Below, one piece after another: positions 9,098 through 16,899 of a stretch of 33,652 nt of DNA. Source of the DNA: an uncultured Bacilli bacterium. GTDB taxonomy: Bacteria > Bacillota_I > Bacilli_A > RF39 > UBA660. Positions within the stretch are counted from its first letter, which is position 1, and each line of letters opens with the position of its first letter. Position numbers and translations under genes: made by a program. The notes below the pieces were generated by a model. It did not search any database, was not told the DNA's origin, and was given only the letters and a program-made list of their open reading frames with translations. The stretch is from assembly GCA_947593955.1 (NCBI GenBank), contig CANQDV010000009.1:1-33652 (forward strand), given 5' to 3'.

Positions 9098-10513
9098 TTA
9101 TTTTGATAACTCTTCTTGCAATATTTTATTTATTATAACTGGATCAGCGCTACCCTTAGTTTCCTTCATAACTTGCCCAACAAAATATTTAAAGATTCTC
9201 TCGTTACCATTTTTATATTCTAAAACATTATCTTGATTATTATCTATTATATTCTTAATAATCTTTTTTAAATCATTATCACTTATTTTTGATATCCCAT
9301 GTTGCTCCAAAAGAGTTTTTATATCATTATTTGTTTCAAATAAATCAACTAATATTTCCTTAAATATTTTACTACTAATTTCACCCTTATCTAATAAATT
9401 GACAATTTCAATAAACTTACTTTCATTAAAACAGGTATCATCTATATTAACATTATTTTTATTAATATAATTAGCCATATCTCCAAGAAGTAAATTGCTA
9501 GCAATAACTAAATTAATTCCCTTATCTAAGTAACGATTTAAATAATCAGATAACTCCCTATTTTGTATAATTTTATTAATATTAATATCACTAATTCCAC
9601 GTTCTAAATAAATTTCTCTTCTTTGACTAGATAACATTGGAATACCTTTAATAATGTTATTAATATACTCTGGTGTCAATTTTACAAAAGGAATATCAGC
9701 TTCGGGAAAATAACGATAATCATTACCAGTTTCTTTGACACGCATTAAAACGGTGGTATTGTTTTTTTCATTGAATCTTCTTGTCTCTTCATGTAGAATA
9801 TTGTCATTTTCTAATAGTTCAATTTGACGCTTTGTTTCCATGTCAATTGCCAAGCCAACATTGCTTATAGATCCTATATTTTTTATTTCTATTTTCGTAC
9901 CTAAATTAGATGTCTTACTAACTGATACGTTTACATCGCATCGCATACTTCCTTCTTCTATCTTACAATCAGACACATCAGCATATAATAATAATTCACG
10001 TAATTTTTCTAAGTACAAAACAGCTTCTTTGCTACTAGAAATATCAGGTTTTGTAACTATTTCAATTAATGGTACCCCTGCTCTATTAAAATCTAATAAC
10101 GAACTATTATTATAGTGAATACTTTTGCAAGTATCCTCTTCGATATGAATATCATGAATACCAATTTTCTTTTTAACTCCATCAACATCTATTTCTACGT
10201 ATCCATCTACACCAATTGGCGTTCTAGATTGGGTAATTTGATAACCTTTTGGTAAATCAGGATAGAAATAATTTTTACGATCAAAATGCATTAATTCATT
10301 AATATGACAATTAAGAACATATGCTGCCCTAATAGCTTTGACGATAACTTCTTCATTTAAAGTAGGTAAAGTCCCAGGATAACCTAAATCGACAACATTT
10401 ACATGAGTATTAGCCATATTAGCATAACCATTGCAAGATGAAGAAAAAATTTTAGTATTGGTTTTTAATTCAGCATGGACTTCAATCCCTACTGTAGTTT
10501 TGTAATCGTTCAT
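9098..10513 (-). CDS. gatB: Aspartyl/glutamyl-tRNA amidotransferase subunit B
   Basis: GatB is the kinase/tRNA-binding subunit of GatCAB, which turns Glu-tRNA(Gln) (and Asp-tRNA(Asn)) into the amide form in bacteria that lack the matching synthetase. The 471-aa protein has the classic start VGIEVHAELKTNTKIFSS, the FDRKNYFYPDLPKGYQITQ block, the SMRCDVNVSVS block, and a complete C-terminal YqeY-like tail ending in FVGQVMKETKGSADP. Its ATG overlaps the last base of the gatA stop (TAATG at 10511-10515), so the two are translationally coupled. Normal length; last gene of gatCAB. Confidence 0.98.
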   Translation of the reverse strand: MNDYKTTVGIEVHAELKTNTKIFSSSCNGYANMANTHVNVVDLGYPGTLPTLNEEVIVKAIRAAYVLNCHINELMHFDRKNYFYPDLPKGYQITQSRTPIGVDGYVEIDVDGVKKKIGIHDIHIEEDTCKSIHYNNSSLLDFNRAGVPLIEIVTKPDISSSKEAVLYLEKLRELLLYADVSDCKIEEGSMRCDVNVSVSKTSNLGTKIEIKNIGSISNVGLAIDMETKRQIELLENDNILHEETRRFNEKNNTTVLMRVKETGNDYRYFPEADIPFVKLTPEYINNIIKGIPMLSSQRREIYLERGISDININKIIQNRELSDYLNRYLDKGINLVIASNLLLGDMANYINKNNVNIDDTCFNESKFIEIVNLLDKGEISSKIFKEILVDLFETNNDIKTLLEQHGISKISDNDLKKIIKNIIDNNQDNVLEYKNGNERIFKYFVGQVMKETKGSADPVIINKILQEELSK

Positions 10514-11964
10514 TATTTCACTCCTTTTGGCATTAAATCTAAATTCAACTTTTTCTCAATAAATGCTGCTAATTGGTACATCTTTGCTTCTTCAAAACTA
10601 TTCCCAATTATTTGAAGACCAATTGGCAAATGATCTTTATTAAAACCAATAGGAACATTCATTCCTGGAAGTCCAGCCATATTTACAGGAATAACTAATA
10701 TATCATCTAAGAATGTTTGTGAAGGGTTATCTAAATTATCATTAATGTTATATGCTACAGTTGTTGTATTAGGCCCAATAATTAAATCATATTTCTCAAA
10801 AGCCTTTTTAAAGCTTTTTCGCATATCATCACGAATTTGCAAAGCTTTATTATAATATGTAGTTGCATTTTTTCCACTAAGTAGATAAGATCCGACCATT
10901 ATTCTTCTTTTTACTTCATCCCCAAAACCTTCTTGCCTTGTTCTTTTATATAAGTCATCAACATTTTTAGGATTATCGCATGAATAACCATAACGAACCC
11001 CATCAAATCTTGCTAAATTACTACTAGCTTCCCCCATCGCAATAATTTGATATAAAGTTACAGCGTTTTCAATATAATCAATATCAATATATTCAACAAT
11101 TGCCCCATTATCTTGTAATAATTTAATTATATCATCGACATTATTTTTTATTTCTTTATCGACGATATCACTCATAAAGAAATATGGAACAGCAACTTTC
11201 ATACCCCTTATATCTTTACCAATTAATCTAGTGTAATCTTCTACTTCATTATACGAAGATGTTAAATCATTATTATCATGACCACTTATAGCGTTAAGCA
11301 ATAAAGCATTATCATATACGTTTCTTGTCATTGGTCCTATCTGGTCAAGACTTGATGCAAAAGCAACCAAACCATAACGAGATACTCGTCCATATGTAGG
11401 TTTCATCCCAACAATTCCGCAATAACTAGAAGGTTGGCGAATGGATCCTCCTGTATCACTTCCTAAAGCCAAGGGAACAAGTCTTGCCGCTACACATGAA
11501 GCGCTACCACCTGATGAACCACCAGCTATCTTAGTTTTATCCCATGGGTTATGAGGAGTTCCAAAATAACTAGTCCTACTAGTTGACCCCATGGCAAATT
11601 CATCCATATTGCATTTACCAATAATAATCATATTTTTATCTAAAACTTTTTCAACCACAGTGGCATTATAAATTGGTATAAAATTATCAAGCATATGAGA
11701 AGCACAAGTAGTTCTTAGATCTTTAGTCATTATATTATCTTTTATGGCAATGGGCATTCCAAATAATAAGTTATCTACTTCCTTATTTTCAAGTTCTTTA
11801 GCTTTTTCTAAAGCCCCTTCTTTATCTAAAGTAATAAATGCATTTAAATCAGCATTATTTTCAATACGTTCAAATGCTTCTGTAACTAAATCTATAGGTT
11901 TTATTTCCTTACTTTTTAACAAATTATTAATCTCATTTATACTTAAATCTAAATATTTACTCAT
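10513..11964 (-). CDS. gatA: Glutamyl-tRNA(Gln) amidotransferase subunit A
   Basis: GatA is the amidase subunit that releases ammonia from glutamine and passes it to GatB. The 483-aa protein shows the amidase signature family triad at the expected places: Lys75 (AIKDNI), Ser150 (GGSSGGSA) and the nucleophile Ser174 (DTGGSIRQP), close to the numbering of the S. aureus enzyme. Its start overlaps the end of gatC by eight bases and its stop overlaps the gatB start, so the three subunits are made in a coupled way. No anomalies seen. Confidence 0.98.
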   Translation of the reverse strand: MSKYLDLSINEINNLLKSKEIKPIDLVTEAFERIENNADLNAFITLDKEGALEKAKELENKEVDNLLFGMPIAIKDNIMTKDLRTTCASHMLDNFIPIYNATVVEKVLDKNMIIIGKCNMDEFAMGSTSRTSYFGTPHNPWDKTKIAGGSSGGSASCVAARLVPLALGSDTGGSIRQPSSYCGIVGMKPTYGRVSRYGLVAFASSLDQIGPMTRNVYDNALLLNAISGHDNNDLTSSYNEVEDYTRLIGKDIRGMKVAVPYFFMSDIVDKEIKNNVDDIIKLLQDNGAIVEYIDIDYIENAVTLYQIIAMGEASSNLARFDGVRYGYSCDNPKNVDDLYKRTRQEGFGDEVKRRIMVGSYLLSGKNATTYYNKALQIRDDMRKSFKKAFEKYDLIIGPNTTTVAYNINDNLDNPSQTFLDDILVIPVNMAGLPGMNVPIGFNKDHLPIGLQIIGNSFEEAKMYQLAAFIEKKLNLDLMPKGVK

Positions 11965-12250
11965 TTAACATCACCGGTACTTCCACAAAGTTTCCATTAT
12001 GATGAGGAACATTTTTCATTATTTCGTCTTGATTTAACATACTACCAACTTCATCAGCTCTTAATTCCGTATTATGATCATGTGGTGCGATTAATAAATC
12101 TTCATCATAGTTTTTTACCTCTTTAATTTTATCCACATCATCTAATAATTTTTTTAATTCTACTTGATACTTTTCAATTTCACTATCACTAATACCTATA
12201 CGTGCTAAATTGGCAACATGTAGAACTTCTTCTTTAGTTAATTTATCCAT
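11957..12250 (-). CDS. gatC: Glutamyl-tRNA(Gln) amidotransferase subunit C
   Basis: GatC is the small belt-like subunit that holds GatA and GatB together. The 97-aa protein has the typical start LTKEEVLHVANLARIGIS and the later region with ELRADEV and a VPVMLNE tail. The length is normal for the family. First gene of gatCAB, with its own promoter at 12274-12302 and a strong GGAGG ribosome site. Confidence 0.97.
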   Translation of the reverse strand: MDKLTKEEVLHVANLARIGISDSEIEKYQVELKKLLDDVDKIKEVKNYDEDLLIAPHDHNTELRADEVGSMLNQDEIMKNVPHHNGNFVEVPVMLNE

Positions 12251-12273
12251 TATATTTCCTCCAATACTTATAC

Positions 12274-12302
12274 ATTATACCATGTCTTTTAATAGATAGT
12301 AA
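12274..12302 (-). promoter_or_regulatory. Sigma-A-type promoter of gatCAB
   Basis: Minus-strand TTACTA (12297-12302), 17-base spacer, TATAAT (12274-12279), 23 bases upstream of the gatC start and just after the terminator of the preceding operon. Confidence 0.65.
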
Positions 12303-12322
12303 ATTAATTAGTATTTTCCAAT

Positions 12323-12349
12323 AAAAAGATACTATTAATTCATAGTATC
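12323..12349 (-). terminator. Terminator of the surface O-acylation operon, overlapping a stop codon
   Basis: Perfect 8-bp stem GATACTAT / ATAGTATC (12328-12335 with 12342-12349), 6-base loop, T5 on the minus strand (12323-12327). The last codons of the DUF4358 gene (ATG AAT TAA) form the end of the stem and the loop. Confidence 0.85.
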
Positions 12350-12769
12350 GATTATATCATTATAAATGCTATTAGCATCGCTAGAAACAACATATATTAA
12401 GTAATTACCTACTTCTTTATCTACTTTATTATCTAACAAATCCAATCTATCTGGAGCATAGGCTTCATCATATTCTTTTACCTTTTCAAAGTATGAATCC
12501 ATAATTTCTTTAACATAACTTTTATCGGTGGTCTTAATTATTGCATAAAAATCACCATCACCATTTTGCTTAATTACATACTCTTCCATCTTAGTTAAAT
12601 CCATACCATAAACATCTTCTAAAGTTTCTGGTAATATATCTTGCATATTGTTTAAAGTTGCTTCTACTTTATCAACAGCTTTGTTAATATCTAACTCGCT
12701 TAAATTCTTATCGTTACATCCTGTAATCACTAAAAAAGTTATTAATACTACTATTATTTTCTTTATCAT
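12335..12769 (-). CDS. DUF4358-type lipoprotein of the surface O-acylation operon
   Basis: Predicted lipoprotein of 144 aa: a signal peptide with hydrophobic core and lipobox VITGC gives a lipidated cysteine near residue 18. The rest (LPETLEDVYGMD, EEYVIKQ, then a helical region and a strand LIYVVSSDAN) fits the DUF4358 family, a group of small Bacillota lipoproteins of unknown role that I recall often sit beside MBOAT/DHHW genes. A GTG at 12778 opens the frame, but the ATG at 12767-12769 has GAGGAG at 12778-12783 and is the better start. That ribosome site includes the end of the upstream gene, whose TGA stop is at 12775-12777. Confidence 0.8.
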   Translation of the reverse strand: MIKKIIVVLITFLVITGCNDKNLSELDINKAVDKVEATLNNMQDILPETLEDVYGMDLTKMEEYVIKQNGDGDFYAIIKTTDKSYVKEIMDSYFEKVKEYDEAYAPDRLDLLDNKVDKEVGNYLIYVVSSDANSIYNDIIDTMN

Positions 12770-12774
12770 AATTA

Positions 12775-13986
12775 TCACTCCTCTACTGCGTGGGTATTAA
12801 TATATTCTTTTACTAATTTTTGTCCATAATTTGTAAGATGGAAACCATCATTTATATAGTAACTAGGATTACCATAACCACTACTATCTTTTAATACTTC
12901 TTGTACATCTAAATATTTTATCTTATATTGGCTTGCTAATTCAAGTAAAATGAAATTACATTTATTAATTGCATTTTGATCAAAATGATCATTATTAATA
13001 CCATTCTTTGTAACTGGATATATCGATGCTATTATTATATCTGTATCAGGACTTACCTTTTTTATTTTTTCAATCATAGAAGATGCATTATCAGTAAATA
13101 CTTTATCAGTTATCCATAATGAACTAAAACTACCAAAATTTAAAATTATTCTTTTAGGCTTATATTTTTCTATAGCGTTTATCAAAGTCATAGTTGTATT
13201 ATAGCCATACAAATTTAGCTCTAAATAATGCATACTTTCAGCGTTGATACAAGGTGATGCCCAAGCATTTTCCCCTTTAACAACACCATATTCATACATA
13301 TTTTTTATATTAGAATCACCAATCATAATAATGTTATTAAAGTAATCATCACCATAATTTTTAGTTTCTTTTAATTTTACTTCATCATACCATCCTGCTA
13401 GCGAATACTCTGAAATGCTCATAGTACTAGGATTTTTTCTTACCACATTAACTTTTCTTGATACTATGCTCTTATTACCACTACTATCAACTGCTTCATA
13501 AGTAATTTTATATTCACCTAATTTACTAGTATCAACTTCTCCCTTTATTATTACTTTATCAGTTATATCACCATCGACATTATCAATAGCTGTAAAACCT
13601 TTTTCCTTGTATTCTTCATCGATTGTAACATCAATACTATTTCCTTCAGTTAAAGTTATCTTAGGCCCTACAATATCGCTTACTGTTATAGTTCTTACTT
13701 TCTTTATTTTATAAAAAAGAAAATTATAGTAATAAGTAATCTTATATGTTCCTATATCAGATAAGACACTACCAGATACTTTTATATCATTAGTAATATC
13801 TTTATTAAAAATATAGGCTTTATAACCTGGTTCACTAAATTTATTTCCATAATTAGAAACCATATTTGAATCTCCAACCAGTCTTATATTTACAAATAGA
13901 TATGGAGAAATTGAAAGCAAAACTAGTATAATTATAAAAAATATAATAATTAAAAATCTCTTTTTTATTTTTAACCTCTTTTTCAT
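12775..13986 (-). CDS. Membrane-anchored protein with Ig-like domains and an SGNH/GDSL hydrolase domain
   Basis: The 403-aa protein has an N-terminal anchor (residues 10-32), two bacterial Ig-like repeats (about 36-103 and 107-183; the second has the DUF5011 pattern ITLTEGNSIDV, IDNVDGDIT, LGEYKITYEAVDSSGN), then an SGNH esterase-like domain. The nucleophile region is MIGDSNIKN (Ser225) and the late block is DGFHLTNYGQ (Asp380, His383). The usual block III Gly-x-Asn is not clear (LNFGSFSSL). Such enzymes remove or transfer acyl groups on surface polymers. It is the third gene of the operon, 18 bases after the DHHW gene, and ends in TGA. Confidence 0.88.
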   Translation of the reverse strand: MKKRLKIKKRFLIIIFFIIILVLLSISPYLFVNIRLVGDSNMVSNYGNKFSEPGYKAYIFNKDITNDIKVSGSVLSDIGTYKITYYYNFLFYKIKKVRTITVSDIVGPKITLTEGNSIDVTIDEEYKEKGFTAIDNVDGDITDKVIIKGEVDTSKLGEYKITYEAVDSSGNKSIVSRKVNVVRKNPSTMSISEYSLAGWYDEVKLKETKNYGDDYFNNIIMIGDSNIKNMYEYGVVKGENAWASPCINAESMHYLELNLYGYNTTMTLINAIEKYKPKRIILNFGSFSSLWITDKVFTDNASSMIEKIKKVSPDTDIIIASIYPVTKNGINNDHFDQNAINKCNFILLELASQYKIKYLDVQEVLKDSSGYGNPSYYINDGFHLTNYGQKLVKEYINTHAVEE

Positions 13987-14004
13987 TCTTACCTCTACTA
14001 TTAA

Positions 14005-15093
14005 TTAACTATTAATACTTAGTATTCCTAAATCCTTATCAATAGTTAAAACATTATATAAAAATAATACATCACTTATACTGTTTTTGGCAATATAATC
14101 ATTAATACTTTTATTATAAATTCTTGGATCAATAACATGAATTTTTTTATAATGCCTAGTTATCAAAGGTATAAAACTGTTAGCATAACTATCTTTTATA
14201 ATTAACAATTCTTTATTACTATTAATATCATTATTAACAACAGTTGTTAAAGCATGATTACCATCTAAAAAATATGAATATTTATCTTTTTCATTTAAAT
14301 ATTTATCACTATACATGGTATTAGATACTTCCTCTTCATCATAATAAACATCATAATTATAGTCATCAATTATTTTTTCAATAGTGTCTGGTTTTAATGT
14401 TTTATCAATAACTTTGGAATATAATGTCCCATAAAAATTTTCATTTACAGTAATAAATTGATATTCATTAGGAACTATATTATATACTTCACAAAATTTT
14501 AAATAAGCTATATAAGCTCCATATGTAGTCCAATGATGATCGGTTTTATAATATAAACCTTTATCTTTATTATTTATTAAGCTATCTATAACATCAATAA
14601 AATTTACCTCTAATTCATTTTTATATTTATCAATAGTATCTTTTTCGCTAATATCTATTTTATATGGCATTTTATCATTGTATATGTAAATACTTGTAGG
14701 AGCAAGAAGGAAATTTATATTAACATTACTGTTAGCCTTAGCAAATTTGTTGACAATTCTTATAATTCTATCACTATTTTCTTCTTGCAAAAATTCTTGT
14801 AATAAGTACCCATCTTTACCAAAATAAACATCATTTTGTTTTTTCATTCCTACTAATTTAAAGACATTCGTTTTTATATTTAAAAATTCTTCTCTTAAAG
14901 GAAAATGATCTTCCACATATTTTTCTATTTTAGTCATATAAGAACCATTTAAAATGTTATTTAAATTAAAGGTTGGAAAATTCGATAAATATCGATTTTC
15001 ATTAGCTGAAAAAGTTTTTTTAGGTAAAACAAGGAATAGTATTAAAAAGCCAAGAATAACGATAGATACTATTATTGAAACAATTTTTTTCAT
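14005..15093 (-). CDS. DHHW family protein (AlgJ/AlgX-like O-acetylation partner)
   Basis: The 362-aa protein has an N-terminal signal anchor (residues 4-24) and an outer SGNH-like domain related to AlgJ and AlgX, which take part in moving acetyl groups from an MBOAT protein to polysaccharide. The namesake motif TDHHWTTYGA is at 184-193 and a likely nucleophile region IIKDSYANSF lies near residue 300. LSNFPTF after the anchor is also typical of the family. It starts 11 bases after the MBOAT gene ends, with GGGGAGG in front, and the gene order MBOAT-DHHW is widespread in Bacillota. The acceptor polymer is unknown. Confidence 0.9.
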   Translation of the reverse strand: MKKIVSIIVSIVILGFLILFLVLPKKTFSANENRYLSNFPTFNLNNILNGSYMTKIEKYVEDHFPLREEFLNIKTNVFKLVGMKKQNDVYFGKDGYLLQEFLQEENSDRIIRIVNKFAKANSNVNINFLLAPTSIYIYNDKMPYKIDISEKDTIDKYKNELEVNFIDVIDSLINNKDKGLYYKTDHHWTTYGAYIAYLKFCEVYNIVPNEYQFITVNENFYGTLYSKVIDKTLKPDTIEKIIDDYNYDVYYDEEEVSNTMYSDKYLNEKDKYSYFLDGNHALTTVVNNDINSNKELLIIKDSYANSFIPLITRHYKKIHVIDPRIYNKSINDYIAKNSISDVLFLYNVLTIDKDLGILSINS

Positions 15094-15104
15094 AGCTACC
15101 TCCC

Positions 15105-16478
15105 CTAAAATCTAAAATATAAAAATGGATTATATGAATCACTTACTAATAAGGAAATAGAAATTATAAATAATAAAAGGTAGATAATACCCACAATTAT
15201 TTTGGTAATTTTATTAATTTTTATTTTATTAACAATAGGTGTGGAAAAAATAATTCCCAATATAATAAATATAAAATAATTTTTAAAATAAAATATAAAA
15301 CTATTATCAATTATCATACTATTAAAAAACATTTTTCCTGTGTAGAATCGTAACAAATTAACGTCTTCAAATGCAAAAATTAACCACCCAATAATTATTA
15401 AAATAATAGCATAAATATGTTGAACAAAATTAGGACATTTGGATAATAATTTTTTTAAAAACATTTTTTCAATTATTAAGATAATACCAAAATAAAGTCC
15501 CCATATAATATAATTCCAACTAGCTCCATGCCAAAATCCTGTCAATAACCACACAATTAAAATATTTCTAATATTAACTATTTTACTACATCTACTGCCT
15601 CCTAAAGGTATATAGACGTAATCTCTAAACCAAGTGGATAATGACATATGCCACCTACGCCAAAACTCAGTAATTGTTTTAGAAATATATGGATAATTAA
15701 AATTTTGAGGATAATTGAATCCTAACATTTTACCTAGTCCTATAGCCATATCTGAATAACCAGAAAAATCAAAATATATTTGTAATGAAAAACAAATAAT
15801 TCCTAACCAAGCACTTAGTAAAGAAATAGAACTACTACTAGATATTAACGAAAATAAATATCCAACATTATTAGAAATTAACACTTTTTTAAATAATCCC
15901 GTCAAAAATTTAAATAATCCTTCGCAAAATCCATTAAAATTTATTGTTCTTTTTTTTAATTCAACATTAATATCTTGATACCTTACTATAGGTCCTGCAA
16001 TTAATTGGGGAAACATAGCTACATAAGTCATAAAATTAAGAAAATTTTTTTCAGCCTTAACATTTCCTAAATAGACATCTATTGAATAGCTCATTGTTTG
16101 AAAGGTAAAAAAACTTATTCCAAGTGGTAAAGCAATCTTAGGTATATGTATATTAAAACCTAATAAATTAATATTATCCACGATAAAATTACTATACTTA
16201 AATATTCCTAAAAGTGATAAATTAATAACAATTGAAGTAATTAAGAAGATTTTCTTTTTACTTTTATTATCATGATATCTATTAATTAATCTTCCATTAA
16301 TATAGTCAACAATTGATGAAAAGATTAATAACAAAATGTAAACAGGTTCACCCCAACTATAAAATAATAAACTAAATAATAATAAAATAAAATTTTTAGC
16401 TTTGAATGGTACTAAATAATAAATAATTAAAAATATAGGCAAAAATAAGAATAAAAATATTAAACTGCTAAAAACCAT
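15105..16478 (-). CDS. MBOAT family O-acyltransferase (AlgI/DltB-like)
   Basis: Polytopic membrane protein of 457 aa with about 10-12 hydrophobic segments. It begins VFSSLIFLFLFLPIFLI, as AlgI/DltB relatives do. Two conserved family histidines are present, in EFWRRWHMSLSTWFRDYVY (near residue 277) and in the catalytic TGFWHGASWNYIIWG (near residue 317). The family moves acyl groups from a cytoplasmic donor to an outer partner. The first possible codon is a GTG at 16484, but the ATG at 16476-16478 is better placed after AAAGGAG. First gene of a four-gene operon (MBOAT, DHHW, SGNH/Ig-like, DUF4358). Read-through from the superoxide reductase gene, 53 bases upstream, is possible. Confidence 0.93.
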   Translation of the reverse strand: MVFSSLIFLFLFLPIFLIIYYLVPFKAKNFILLLFSLLFYSWGEPVYILLLIFSSIVDYINGRLINRYHDNKSKKKIFLITSIVINLSLLGIFKYSNFIVDNINLLGFNIHIPKIALPLGISFFTFQTMSYSIDVYLGNVKAEKNFLNFMTYVAMFPQLIAGPIVRYQDINVELKKRTINFNGFCEGLFKFLTGLFKKVLISNNVGYLFSLISSSSSISLLSAWLGIICFSLQIYFDFSGYSDMAIGLGKMLGFNYPQNFNYPYISKTITEFWRRWHMSLSTWFRDYVYIPLGGSRCSKIVNIRNILIVWLLTGFWHGASWNYIIWGLYFGIILIIEKMFLKKLLSKCPNFVQHIYAIILIIIGWLIFAFEDVNLLRFYTGKMFFNSMIIDNSFIFYFKNYFIFIILGIIFSTPIVNKIKINKITKIIVGIIYLLLFIISISLLVSDSYNPFLYFRF

Positions 16479-16531
16479 ATGCACTCCTTTAATATGTTTT
16501 ATAAAAAGATAAAAAGTATAAAATGCCTATA

Positions 16532-16894
16532 TTAATCTACTGTTCTTTTCCAAAGTCCATGCTTATTACAAAAAGAATATAAGGTAGCTCCTTTTATATA
16601 AGGAAAAATAATTTCTTCTTTTTCTTTATTTAAGTGGTGCACTATTTCAATATTATCTTTTTCTAAAGAAACCCAAGCAATATAATGTTCTGTATCCATA
16701 ACATGATCTACTGATATTTCCATTTTTTCTCCAATTACTTTATAATTAGGGATGTGTTTCTCTTTTGCTCCATCACTAGAATTAGGAATTACATCACTCA
16801 TTGTTTCTCCACAGCAAACAAATCCACATTTGCAATGGCAATCTTCTTCAACTTTTACTAAAGCCCCACAATTTTTACATTCTTTTAATATCAT
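16532..16894 (-). CDS. dfx: Superoxide reductase (desulfoferrodoxin type)
   Basis: This enzyme reduces superoxide to peroxide without making oxygen, which suits an anaerobe. The 120-aa protein keeps all five ligands of the active Fe site: His47 (EKHIP), His64 and His70 (VDHVMDTEHYI), Cys109 and His112 (YSFCNKHG). The N-terminal desulforedoxin-like part has Cys6, Cys9, Cys27 and Cys28, as in two-iron desulfoferrodoxins, plus three extra cysteines at 19, 21 and 23. The ATG at 16892-16894 follows AAGGTG (16901-16906), which overlaps the stop of the upstream gene; the upstream GTG at 16903 is part of that site and is less likely to be the start. Confidence 0.93.
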   Translation of the reverse strand: MILKECKNCGALVKVEEDCHCKCGFVCCGETMSDVIPNSSDGAKEKHIPNYKVIGEKMEISVDHVMDTEHYIAWVSLEKDNIEIVHHLNKEKEEIIFPYIKGATLYSFCNKHGLWKRTVD

Positions 16895-16899
16895 AAATA

